Below, piece by piece: positions 1 to 10,316 of a DNA stretch of 64,000 nt. The stretch lies in NCBI GenBank assembly GCA_963837005.1, contig CAWIMC010000013.1:248001-312000 (forward strand). The letters are read 5' to 3'. Both the position numbers and the translations under genes were made by a program. Below the pieces are notes generated by a model. It did no database searches and was not told where the DNA came from. It saw nothing but the letters and a program-made list of their open reading frames with translations. Position 1 is the first letter of the stretch. The number at the start of each line of letters is the position of its first letter. Origin of the DNA: CALDTK01 sp963837005 (GTDB lineage Bacteria > Bacteroidota > Bacteroidia > Chitinophagales > Saprospiraceae).

Positions 1-2020
<2,020 letters not shown>

Positions 2021-2198
2021 AAAGCGTCAAATAGTTGGATGAGACAGAACGACTTGGCCGCCGGCGATCGGGTTCGATACCTACGCTTCCGTCAAAAGCG
2101 GCGCGAAGGTAAACATTCTGGCAACTCGTCACAGAGGTCATCGAAGTCCGCGAATGTCGGCGATCTCTGAGCTGCGCTCAGCGAATGCGCGCACAACG

Positions 2199-2230
2199 AA
2201 AAAGCCCCGTCGGACATCGTCCGACGGGGC
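2199..2230 (-). terminator. Rho-independent terminator
   Basis: A perfect 11-bp stem (GCCCCGTCGGA at 2204-2214 with its complement at 2220-2230) and a 5-nt loop. Read on the minus strand it is followed directly by a T-run (AAAAA at 2199-2203 on the plus strand). It lies about 35 bases beyond the stop codon of the type IX secreted protein gene and fits as its terminator. Confidence 0.85.
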
Positions 2231-2265
2231 CTCCGTAGCAAGGGTTTTGGCGAAAGCCGTACGCC

Positions 2266-2975
2266 TTACTGAATCGTGAACCGAAGTACAGCACGCTCGC
2301 CGCGGCTGGCCTCTAGTACCTCGACGAGGTAGAGACCGCTCGCGAGATTGTCGCGCTGGAGGTTGTAGACCGAACTTTGGTAGTTCTTGACATCAGCAAT
2401 CATGCGGCCGTCTGAGCCCATCACGCGGATCTGATAAGTACCACCGGCGGGGAGGGTCAGATTGGCCTGGTCGACGATGGGGTTGGGCGAAAGCTCTACG
2501 CCTTCGAGCTGAGCGAAGTCGTTGACGCCCGACTACGCGGCTAGAGACTACGCAGGAGTTGTACTTGTAGATCGTGGTCGTCATGGCAGCTGCCGTCACG
2601 GTAAGCTGACGGTTGTCATCCGTAAAGCATGCAACGTCCGTACCGAGAATTGGCGTTCCGCCGCTCGCCTCATTGAAGCCTTGGTCGTGCCCAGATGTTG
2701 ATGACGTACTTGTACTGATAGCTTCCGGGAGTGACGTTGTAGGTCACCGAGTATACACCGTTGCCGTCGGGATCGGTGAGTATGTTGTCTCTCGCCGCAG
2801 CGCGGGGCGTCCACTCGTTGGGGGTCTGGAAGTTGCCTGCCACGCGAAGGGTGTCGGTGCCGGGACGGAAGTTCGCCGCGCCATTCATGTCGACCGCGAA
2901 GGTGACCTGAGTCTTTTGAGCGTGGACCGCACCAACGAGCGCGAGTGAAAAGAGGAGTGTAAAGGCTGTTTTCAT
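2266..2975 (-). CDS. Type IX-secreted protein with CBM/E-set-like domain (two frameshifts)
   Basis: Signal peptide from ATG 2975 (MKTAFTLLFSLALVGAVHAQ). Next comes a starch-binding/AMPK-CBM-like beta-sandwich pattern: VTFAVDMNG, DTLRVAGNFQTPNEWTP, LTDPDGNGVYSVTYNV, GSYQYKYVIN. The C-terminus is a type IX sorting domain (VELSPNPIVDQANLTLPAGG, then GLYLVEVLE, ending in FTIQ and a stop at 2266-2268). The three pieces are in three frames. Dropping one G near 2690 (NIW to HDQGFNEASGG) and one G near 2533 (before GVNDFAQLEG) gives one continuous protein of about 235 residues. Both changes are single extra bases. The ligand is not evident. It could be a short glycan-binding surface protein. Confidence 0.75.
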
Positions 2976-3082
2976 GGAATTTGATTTTTTGAGTCTGTTA
3001 GTACGGTGCAAAGATGCATGCTCCCTGTAGTGTCTGCAACAGCGGACCGTGCGCAGGGTTTACTTTTACGTAATATTGTCTG

Positions 3083-4790
3083 CTACTGTTCCAAGATCTC
3101 CACATTGCCCGCCTCGTCGGTGACTGAGACGCGGATCGGTCCGGGCTCGAGGCCATCGGCGCGCACCGTGAGTCGATCGCTCTTCGCGTCAAGGCTCGCG
3201 AGTACCCACTGCCCGCTCTGAGTGACGCGATAGCGCAGGTCTCGCGCCGAACTCACGCCGTCCTCGATGCGGAAAACCCCTCGCGACAGGGTTTTAATGG
3301 TTGGCGGCACCGTATCTACAAAAACCGCAAACGAACGCCAGTAGCCCATCTCGCCCTCGAGGGTTTGGCCGTCGGCGCTCAGGCGCCCATTCATCGTCTT
3401 GCGGGCCGCATCGCCGCAACTTCCGAAGTAGGCTTTCGAGCGGAGTTCGCCCGGCATGCCATTGAGCGGAACCGTCACGCGAACAGGGCGTTGGAGCGGC
3501 TCCTCGTCCTGGCCGATGTCATAGCAACTCGAATAGGCCCCCGGCGTCGCCGCGCGTGCGAATGGCTCCGCGCAAGAAGGTTTTGGTGTACACCGAACCC
3601 GCCTCCACGCGAAAGGCCGCATCACCGAGACGCAAGTCGCTCGGTCGCTCGGGTACGAGCACAAAATTGAAGGGCGGCAGACCGGGATCGACGCGTCCAA
3701 CCGTGTCTCCTCGAACCACAAAGCGCAGCGTGGACGTGTTCCCGAAAGCATCGCTGGCCTGTATTTCGACCTGGCGGCTTTCGCCAAAACCTACGTTCAC
3801 CACACCGCCGTCGACCACCGTCTCGTAGATGCGCAGCCGGTCGCCGGGCAGCTTGTGGAGGCGGTAGTAGTAGCCATCGCCATTTGACTGCGCCGCGTAG
3901 TCGTAGTGCGCCTGGATAAAACGGGTCTGCTCGAAGGCGATCGTGTCGTAGAACGTCCGCCAAACCAGCCGCCCGTCCACGCGGCAGGAGATGCCGAACA
4001 CGCCGTTGAGATTCGAAGTGCCCTCGGCTACGTCGTAAGCCTTGAGTCCGAAGGCCACTTTACCGGGCGGGACCATGGTCTCAGCGGCGGTATAGTCGTC
4101 GCCTCGCTTCGAAACGCTCTGCTTGGCCACACGCGTTGGCTTTCCGTCGCGATCGACACTGTACACCGCAAGTCCTCGCAGACTAGGCGCCAGTCCATCC
4201 CGGATCGGGAAGTCATACAAGAGCGGATTGAAGGCCTCGTCGGTGGCCGAGAGCCGGAGTTCGAAGTGGAGGTGCGGCCCCTGGCTCGACCCCGTGTTGC
4301 CCATGCTTCCGAGCCGCTGGCCCGCCCGAACCGGGAGTTGTTTTGGCGAAAGCTGAACCTCTATCTCGAAGCTCTCCTGCGCGTAGTGCACCGAGTCGAG
4401 CAAGGCTTGAATCTCCGGCACGAAGTCATCGAGGTGAGCGTAGAGACTGCGGGTGCCATTCGGATGATCAACGTAGATGGCGTTGCCGTAGCCGGCACTC
4501 GAGATCTTGAGTTTGCTCACGTAGCCGTCCGCCACCGCGTAGATCGGGTCGCCAACGCGGCGGTTGACGCTCTTGATGTCGAGCCCCATGTGGAAGTGGT
4601 CGCGGCGCAGCTCCCCGAAGGTGCCAGAGGCCTTGATCTCGCGACCAACCGGCGAGCGGTAGTAGCCGCGGGGGTAGACGCCGGGTGTGGGGCCGAGTTG
4701 GGCAGTCGCCGTGGACACGAGGTGTAGGACCAGCAAAGCGGTCGCGCTGGCCCGGAGCCAGTGGCCGGGCGGAAAATCGAGGTGCATCAA
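3083..4790 (-). CDS. M23 family metallopeptidase (peptidoglycan endopeptidase), frameshifted
   Basis: Secreted LytM-type peptidase. After an N-terminal hydrophobic signal the M23 domain has HFHMGLDIKS (zinc His/Asp), a GYVSKLKIS/GYGNAIYVDH strand pair, LYAHLDDF and the HLHFELR motif, so the zinc and catalytic residues are intact. A long beta-rich C-terminal region follows and continues in another frame after 3540 (PGAYSSCYDIGQDEEPL onwards to EILEQ and stop at 3083). The frame change sits in a run of five G, and reading four restores one protein of about 570 residues. It is the last gene of a tight run with aat (13 bases). TTTT-hairpins lie in the gene at 3776 and 4341. Confidence 0.88.
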
Positions 4791-4803
4791 GGATAGAGAA
4801 GGC

Positions 4804-5518
4804 CTAAGGGTGGTCGTCGAGGGCGTCGTCGTTCATTAACGTAGTCCAGGGGCCGAGGTCTGTCGGTTCGGCGTCATTGAGGCGCAGCGTGCGGATATAG
4901 TGGCGGCGCGAGATCGGTTCGGCACCAAAGCGCTCGAGGTGTTCGGTGGGCATCTGGCAGTCGATCAGCGTGTAGCCGCGGCGCCGCAAGTTGCGCACGA
5001 GGTGGATGAAGGCGTACTTGCTGGCGTTAGGGGTGAGCGCGAACATGCTCTCCCCACAGAAGACTCGCCCGATGGCTACGCCGTAGAGTCCGCCGACGAG
5101 GTATCCGTCCTCGTCCCAGGCCTCGACGCTGTGCGCATAGCCCTGTCGGTGAAGTTCGCAGTAGCCCTCCAACAACTCATCCGTGATCCAGGTCCCGACC
5201 ATTTCGCCGCCGCGGGGCACGAGGCCACAAGCGGTGATCACGGCCCTGAACTGGGTATCGTAGCTTACGCTAAAACGCCTTTGCCGCAGGCTAGACCGCA
5301 TCGACTTCTGGACCTTGAGTCTGATCCGGGTACAGCACGAAGCGCGGGTTCGGGCTCCACCAAACGATGGGGTCGCGGTCGTTCGACCACGGGAAGATCC
5401 CGAGGCGGTAGGCGAGTAGGATGCGCTCCCAGCGGTAGTCGCCCCCGACGGCGACGATGCCGTCGGCGGTGGCGGACTCGACGCTCGGGAAGGCGAGCTG
5501 ACCAGAGAGAATATGCAC
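4804..5518 (-). CDS. aat: Leucyl/phenylalanyl-tRNA--protein transferase, frameshifted
   Basis: Transfers Leu or Phe from aminoacyl-tRNA to N-terminal Arg/Lys of proteins, creating an N-degron. The N-terminal part (GTG start at 5518) has FPSVESATADGIVAVGGD and the family hallmark GIFPWSNDRDPIVWWSPNPRF. The C-terminal part has KSMRSSLRQRRFSVSYD, TWITDELLEGYCELHRQGYAHSVE, GGLYGVAIGRVFCGESMF and LIDCQM. The two are in different frames. Removing one base at about 5322 (CAGACTC) joins YPDQ to LKVQKSMR exactly as in the family. Upstream by 18 bases is clpS, the adaptor that recognises these N-degrons, so the two form one pathway unit. A TTTT-hairpin variant (AGC-GTAA-GCT) is at 5262-5275. Confidence 0.93.
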
Positions 5519-5536
5519 GGGACGCAGCGGGGGGGG

Positions 5537-5857
5537 CTAGACTTTGGTCCCTTCGATGACGGCGGAAAGGCCGCGGTCGACGAGGCCGTCCTTGAGCGGG
5601 TGCAACTCTTCGAAGGGGCCGGACTTGACGGTGGCCTTGCCCTTGAAGTGAATCAGCATCGCGAGTTGCTCCGCCTGCACGGTATCGTGCCCGAGGATGT
5701 CGATGAGGCACTCGATTACCCAGTCGAAGGTGTTGACGTCGTCGTTGTAGACGATGAGTTGCGAGTGCTCGTCGAGGAGTTCGAGCAGGTCAATCTCCTC
5801 GTCGAACATCACATCCGTGTCGGTATCGGGATCGGCGTAGGCGTGGCGAGGCGTCAT
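5537..5857 (-). CDS. clpS: ATP-dependent Clp protease adaptor ClpS
   Basis: About 106 residues, a usual length for ClpS. Start ATG 5857 gives MTPRHAYADP, then an acidic N-terminal tail and the core LIVYNDDVNTFDWVIECLIDILGH, where NDD and the following Thr form the N-degron pocket in the family. Next comes AEQLAMLIHFKGKATVKSG, with the conserved HxxGK(A)xVxxG pattern. A longer open frame upstream lies over the peroxiredoxin gene in another frame and is not coding. The gene sits between the peroxiredoxin (13 bases) and aat (18 bases), consistent with co-transcription. It delivers Leu/Phe-tagged substrates to ClpAP. Confidence 0.95.
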   Translation of the reverse strand: MTPRHAYADPDTDTDVMFDEEIDLLELLDEHSQLIVYNDDVNTFDWVIECLIDILGHDTVQAEQLAMLIHFKGKATVKSGPFEELHPLKDGLVDRGLSAVIEGTKV

Positions 5858-5870
5858 GTAGGCAAGACAA

Positions 5871-6338
5871 CTAGGCAAGTTCGCGAAGGGTTTGCTGGAG
5901 CTGGTGGTAATCCGGCTGGTGACCGGCATCCTCCAACACCTCGGCGTAGGCCACTTTCCCGTCGGCACCCACGACAAAGGCCGAGCGCTTGGCGACGCCC
6001 TTGAGGCCGTAGAAGTCTTCGTACAGCACGCCATAGGCCTTCGCCGCCTCCTTGTTGAAGTCGGAGAGCAGCGGGAACGGGAGGTCCTGTTCGGCCTTAA
6101 ACTTGGCGAGCGTAAACGGGCTGTCGACCGAGATCGCGAGCACCTGCGCGTTGAGGCCCTGGTACTGCGCCATATGGTCGCGCATGGTGCAGAGCTCGGC
6201 CGTACACACGCCCGTAAAGGCGAGCGGGAAGAAGAGCACGACGACGGGCTGGCCGCTGTAGGAGGCTAGAGAAATAGGCTGGTTTTCGGAATTGGGGAGC
6301 GTAAAGCTGGGGGCGGCGTCGCCTTTGTTGATGGCCAT
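5871..6338 (-). CDS. Peroxiredoxin (AhpC/TSA family, AhpE-like)
   Basis: A thiol peroxidase of 155 residues starting at ATG 6338 (MAINKGDAAPSF). The redox centre is FPLAFTGVCTAELCTMRD: the first Cys of this segment is the peroxidatic Cys, with the conserved Pro/Thr upstream. The second Cys four residues later could resolve it. Further conserved elements are AISVDSPFTLAKF and LLSDFNKEAAKAYGVL. The gene heads the peroxiredoxin-clpS-aat-M23 run and is divergent from yaaA across about 80 bases, which pairs two oxidative-stress genes on one intergenic region. Confidence 0.93.
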   Translation of the reverse strand: MAINKGDAAPSFTLPNSENQPISLASYSGQPVVVLFFPLAFTGVCTAELCTMRDHMAQYQGLNAQVLAISVDSPFTLAKFKAEQDLPFPLLSDFNKEAAKAYGVLYEDFYGLKGVAKRSAFVVGADGKVAYAEVLEDAGHQPDYHQLQQTLRELA

Positions 6339-6417
6339 GGCGGCAAAGGTAAGTGTATTGGCTTCTTGCAGGTCAACAACACCGCAGGTCAGCCACGCCG
6401 CCGTTCCTTTACGCGCT

Positions 6418-7182
6418 ATGATCGTCCTGCTCTCGCCCGCCAAGACCCTCGACTTCACGCCCGCCGAATTCCCGACCCCGACCCAGCCCCGCCTCCTCGA
6501 GCGCAGTGCGACCCTCATTGCGGCCCTCCGCAAGAAGTCCCCCGCCAAGCTCCGGGAACTCATGCACATCAGCGAGGCGCTCGCGACCGAGAACGCGGCC
6601 CGCTACGCCTCCTTCGACTCCGCCGACAGCCTCGCCGCCGCCAAACCCGCCTTGCTGGCCTTCAAGGGCGACGTCTATCGCGGGCTACAGGCAGACGACT
6701 TTACCCAGGAGGAGATGGCGCTTTCGCAAAACCAACTTCGCATCCTCTCCGGACTCTACGGCCTGCTCCGCCCGCTCGACCTCATCCAGCCGTACCGCCT
6801 CGAAATGGGCACCAAGCTCAAGGTCGGCCGCGACAAGGACCTCGTCTGCTACTGGGGCCACCGCATCACCGAACTCCTCGCCGCCGACGTCGCCGCCACC
6901 GACACCCAGCTCATCGTCAACGCCGCCAGCAAGGAGTACACCGCCTGCCTCGACCTGGACAAGCTCGGTGCCCCCGTCGTCGAGGCCGACTTTCGCGAAC
7001 TGCGTGACGGCAAGCTCAAATTCATCACCTACAACGCCAAGGTGGCGCGGGGGAAATTGGCCCAGGTCGTCGTCCAACAGCGCATCACCAAACGCTCCGA
7101 ACTTCACGACGTCGACATCAATGGGTACACCTACGATGAGGACCGGAGCACCGATGCCGTCATCGCCTTTACGAAGCGATAG
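6418..7182 (+). CDS. yaaA: Peroxide stress protein YaaA (DUF328)
   Basis: 254 residues, the normal family length. It begins MIVLLSPAKTLDF at ATG 6418, and the longer upstream extension overlaps the divergent peroxiredoxin. Family landmarks are SPAKTLDF, LRILSGLYGLLRPLDLIQPYRLEMG, LIVNAASKEY and FITYNAKVARG, ending near FTKR. In Escherichia coli YaaA limits intracellular iron during H2O2 stress, and the divergent peroxiredoxin supports the same role here. A 2-bp-stem TTTT-hairpin (6720-6731) turns the usual AQEH segment before LRILSGLYG into SQNQ. Confidence 0.93.
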   Translation: MIVLLSPAKTLDFTPAEFPTPTQPRLLERSATLIAALRKKSPAKLRELMHISEALATENAARYASFDSADSLAAAKPALLAFKGDVYRGLQADDFTQEEMALSQNQLRILSGLYGLLRPLDLIQPYRLEMGTKLKVGRDKDLVCYWGHRITELLAADVAATDTQLIVNAASKEYTACLDLDKLGAPVVEADFRELRDGKLKFITYNAKVARGKLAQVVVQQRITKRSELHDVDINGYTYDEDRSTDAVIAFTKR

Positions 7183-7264
7183 CTAATCGACCCGGCCACC
7201 CCCCGTTTGCCTTCGACCGGATCGCGGTACATAGCGCCCGCTCTCCCGCCCTACCTTCCGGCCC

Positions 7265-8638
7265 TTGACCTCCCGCGAACTCCCCTATGCGCGCTACGAT
7301 CCTTCGCGCTGCCTCAACTGCGGCGAGGGACTCACGGCGACCGCAAAGTATTGCCCGATCTGCGGCCAGCGCAACCGGGTATTCAAGAAGGGCGTCGTAC
7401 AGTGGCTGGCCGAGGGCCTAAGCACTTTCTTCCACCTCGAAGGGCGCACGTGGCGCACCCTGCGGGACCTGCCCGTGCCTGGGCGTATGGCGCGCAACTA
7501 CCTCAACGGTCAGCGCGATCGCTACATCCACCCGCTCCGGTTGCTGCTGCTCAGCAGCTTGGTGTGCTTCGCGGTGATGCGCCTGACCGTGGGCGGAGGA
7601 GGGCCGGGGTTCGTGCACATCGGTGGACCGGCACACGGGCAGGACATCGAACAGCAGGCTGAACTCAAGGCTGGGTTCGACGAGGCTATACGGGAGGCCT
7701 CCGAGGGGGAGGACTTCGACCTCGACCTCGACAGTGACGATTTGCCAGCGGCGCAGACGCTGCTCGACAGCGCGATCAATGCGGTAGTAGAGGCAAGCGT
7801 TGACGGGGACCTGGAGGAAAGTGAGGCCGCGAAGGCTGCCCTCGACAAGGCCACCGCCCGTCTCGCTGAGGTGGCCAGCCGCCAGCGGCGCAACGCTGTC
7901 TTCGGCATCCCCGAAGACGACACCATGCGCGACCCTATGCTCACCGTCGACCGGCTCCGGATGGACTTCGCGAACCACGACCGCATTAGCGCCCTCACCG
8001 ATGCGGCTAAGCAGCGAGTGCCGGCCACCGATACACTTGCCCGTGCCCTCTTCGACAGCATCGCACTGGCCTTCCCCGAGCCGCAGGGCACCTACCTGCC
8101 CGACACGCTGCTGTACAGCGAGGCTACGGAGGTCAACAGTCGCCAGTACGCTTCTATGAGCCCGCGGGAGGTGGTGCAAGCCTCGGGACTCGAGTCCTGG
8201 GTCAACCGCGTGGCCCTCGCCAAGCTCGTCCAGATCAACCAGGCTGGCCAGCAGAGCATCAATGAGGCACTGCTGGCCAACTTGACCTGGGCAGTCCTGC
8301 TGTTTATGCCGCTGCTGGCGTTTGGGTATTGGTTGCTGTACTGGCGGCGCCTGACCTACTACTCGCAACACCTCAACGTCGTGGCGATCACGATGTCGGT
8401 AGGACTACTCATTGGAGCCCTGGGCATCGTCGCGTACGCGCTGGGCGCTTCGCAGGGGTGGACGTGGGCGGTGACGGTGGCCCTGTTTTATGGCTACGTG
8501 CTGGCCACTGAAATCCGAATCTTTGAAGTGGCTTGGTGGAAGGCGCTTCTGAAAGGCTTCGTGCTCGGGATCTACGGTGCCATGGCGCTGAGCTTGGCAA
8601 TGACGCTGTGGGTCGCGATTACGGTCTTGTTGAGCTAG
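7265..8638 (+). CDS. DUF3667 zinc-ribbon membrane protein
   Basis: 457 residues from TTG 7265. The N-terminus carries a zinc-ribbon pair (CLNCGEGL and YCPICGQRN) followed by a conserved amphipathic stretch (WLAEGLSTFFHLEGRTWRTLRDL) and LNGQRDRYIHPLRLLLLSSLVCF, the signature of DUF3667. Between the first membrane segment and the last four there is an insertion of about 200 residues, acidic and Ala-rich, probably periplasmic. The C-terminal third (LTWAVLLFMPLLAFGYWLLYWRR onwards) holds several membrane helices. The molecular function of the family is not known. It converges on the short remnant ending at 8636. Confidence 0.8.
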   Translation: MTSRELPYARYDPSRCLNCGEGLTATAKYCPICGQRNRVFKKGVVQWLAEGLSTFFHLEGRTWRTLRDLPVPGRMARNYLNGQRDRYIHPLRLLLLSSLVCFAVMRLTVGGGGPGFVHIGGPAHGQDIEQQAELKAGFDEAIREASEGEDFDLDLDSDDLPAAQTLLDSAINAVVEASVDGDLEESEAAKAALDKATARLAEVASRQRRNAVFGIPEDDTMRDPMLTVDRLRMDFANHDRISALTDAAKQRVPATDTLARALFDSIALAFPEPQGTYLPDTLLYSEATEVNSRQYASMSPREVVQASGLESWVNRVALAKLVQINQAGQQSINEALLANLTWAVLLFMPLLAFGYWLLYWRRLTYYSQHLNVVAITMSVGLLIGALGIVAYALGASQGWTWAVTVALFYGYVLATEIRIFEVAWWKALLKGFVLGIYGAMALSLAMTLWVAITVLLS

Positions 8639-8790
8639 CGCCCCAGCTGCTGCTCCACCAGGGCCACCACGGCAATCCCTTTGTCGGCCATTGCGTCAAA
8701 ATCGTCGATACCGTCGCCGCCAAAGCCTATGCGCGTGCAGTGGATCCAGAAGCGGTCCGAGAAGGTCCGCCCGAAGGCCGCAGAAAAAGA
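8636..8790 (-). pseudogene. Possible 3' remnant of an unrecognised gene
   Basis: Minus-strand frame reading FSAAFGRTFSDRFWIHCTR, IGFGGDGIDDFDAM and then ALVEQQLGR before a stop at 8636-8638. The composition looks like a natural protein end (balanced, with aromatic residues) rather than a GC-rich shadow frame, but there is no plausible start. Upstream it runs into the lipoprotein gene in another frame. I do not recognise the family, and a chance open frame is possible. Confidence 0.25.
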
Positions 8791-8798
8791 GCTGGGCG

Positions 8799-9152
8799 TT
8801 AAGGCTCCCCGTAAATCGTCACCCAGGCCTCGTCACGAACGCCGCTCATGCAAGGTTCTGGGACCCGCCGCCCGCCAAGCGTGCAGACCGTCACACAATC
8901 CGCGTCCACGATGCGCTCAGTGCCGTCGTAGGTGCGAGCGTCGGTGACGAGCCAGTACCAGGCCTGTCCGTCGACGTACTGCGCGTCGATGCGTTTGAGG
9001 GACGGGACGGTGTCGGAGGCGGCGTACACGGCGATGATGTCCTGAAGGCATGGCGTGAGCGGCGGAACCGTAGGGAGGGAATCGTCGTCGCCGCCGCAGG
9101 TGCAGGCGAGGGGCAGTAGGGCAGCTAGCGCTACAAGGAGAATCGTACGCAT
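8799..9152 (-). CDS. Small lipoprotein of unknown function
   Basis: 117 residues from ATG 9152 (MRTILLVALAALLPLACTCGG). A short hydrophobic signal ends in a lipobox-like LPLAC, so it is probably a lipoprotein. The mature part has a predicted alpha/beta fold with LKRIDAQYVDGQAWYWLVTDA and four further Cys, two of them close together (DCVTVC). That resembles small Bacteroidota lipoproteins that bind or display a short beta-meander, but I cannot name the family. A longer frame upstream of the ATG has no signal-like character. Confidence 0.6.
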   Translation of the reverse strand: MRTILLVALAALLPLACTCGGDDDSLPTVPPLTPCLQDIIAVYAASDTVPSLKRIDAQYVDGQAWYWLVTDARTYDGTERIVDADCVTVCTLGGRRVPEPCMSGVRDEAWVTIYGEP

Positions 9153-9278
9153 AGAAGTATAGACGCGCGACCTGCTTAGATCGCTGCGCGTCGGCCTGAA
9201 AGGTAGTTGAAGGTGCCCACGCGAATCGCTTCGCGCAGGCACCTCTGAGGGTTTACACTTTTGGGATCTAACGAGCGA

Positions 9279-10214
9279 CTACCGGCACCGCTGGCGAACT
9301 CTACGCAAGCCCTCGGCCGACTCGACGGCGACCGTATTGCCGTCGATCGTGACCGACACCGGGTATACGATCATCCAACGGCCGCGACCGTTGGCGTGGC
9401 TGAAGGCGCGACGAAGTTGAGCGGCATCTTCGACGATCTTTTGGCCTGCCGACCGGTGCTGAATCGTGACCGGGTACACGAACGTGAAACACTCCCGGCG
9501 CTCGGTGCGACACGTGCGGCGCAGGCGGTAGAACTCCTCGCGGGACGCAACTTCGATCACTTCACCGGTAGCCGACTCCACCTCGACGGGGAAGACGAGT
9601 CGCGGGGCACCGGCGTCGGGGTTGGCCTGGCGGGAGGTCCGGATAGCGAGCCGGAGGGCCTCCGCGTCATCGGCGGAGAGGGTACGGTCCCCAAGCGTCA
9701 CCGAGACCGGGAAGACCAGCGTGTAGCAGGGATCTACTTCGGGGCGGCACTCGCGGAGTTGCGCGAAGAGTTCGCGGCGGTTGTCGAGGGTTTCCAGCGA
9801 GCCGTCGGCCAGTTGGATCGTGAGCGGGAAGCTCAGTTGCGGGCGGGTGCCCCGGCGGCGGGGGCGCGGGTTAGTGGAGACGTAGGCGCGGATTTGGGCC
9901 TTGAGTTCGTCGGGGTCTGCCGCCGTCGTCGAAGTCCCGTCTGGGTAGTCGATGCCAACCGGGTACACCAATGCGAAGCAGTCGCCGCTGAAGACGTGTC
10001 CCTCGGCGGCGTCCTCACCGGTGGCGAAGACAGCGCGAGCAGCCTCGCCTTCGGTCTCAGCGGCGATGGCGAGCTCGTCGACGAGGGCATCGGCCTCGAG
10101 GTCGAGGAGGTAATTGAGGTCTTGGGTGTCGAGGTCGGCGGTGGCTTCCTTGTCACAACTGGCGAAGCCGAGGGTGAGCGCAAGGCCCAGAAAAGCAAAC
10201 TTGAAGAGGTTCAT
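9279..10214 (-). CDS. Lipoprotein with six repeated YPV/FPV beta-units
   Basis: 311 residues from ATG 10214 (MNLFKFAFLGLALTLGFASC). The lipobox GFASC predicts a lipoprotein. The mature protein carries six spaced copies of a beta unit: CFALVYPVGI, PQLSFPLTIQL, CYTLVFPVSVTL, PRLVFPVEVES, CFTFVYPVTIQH and WMIVYPVSVTI. Each is followed by an acidic helix of about 20 residues (for example DDAEALRLAI). The units alternate between Cys-led and non-Cys-led forms. It lies directly downstream of the sigma/anti-sigma/TonB-receptor operon (103 bases after the receptor stop), so a role with that receptor is plausible but unproven. I do not recognise a named family. Confidence 0.7.
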   Translation of the reverse strand: MNLFKFAFLGLALTLGFASCDKEATADLDTQDLNYLLDLEADALVDELAIAAETEGEAARAVFATGEDAAEGHVFSGDCFALVYPVGIDYPDGTSTTAADPDELKAQIRAYVSTNPRPRRRGTRPQLSFPLTIQLADGSLETLDNRRELFAQLRECRPEVDPCYTLVFPVSVTLGDRTLSADDAEALRLAIRTSRQANPDAGAPRLVFPVEVESATGEVIEVASREEFYRLRRTCRTERRECFTFVYPVTIQHRSAGQKIVEDAAQLRRAFSHANGRGRWMIVYPVSVTIDGNTVAVESAEGLRRVRQRCR

Positions 10215-10316
10215 GAGGTCTGGTTTGAAGAGGTGATGTACGGAGCGTACACCGGGAGGAGTCGGGGTAGCGAGGCCTGTCACTATGGAGGGGAATAAAA
10301 ATTTTTACTGCTGACA

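Noticed and set aside
2084..2097. TTTTGACGGAAGCG (minus strand) upstream of hppA as a motif copy
   Set aside because: Two of three stem pairs are broken; perhaps a decayed copy but not counted.
3580..3593. TTTTGGTGTACACC near the M23 frameshift
   Set aside because: A simple palindrome without a GNRA loop.
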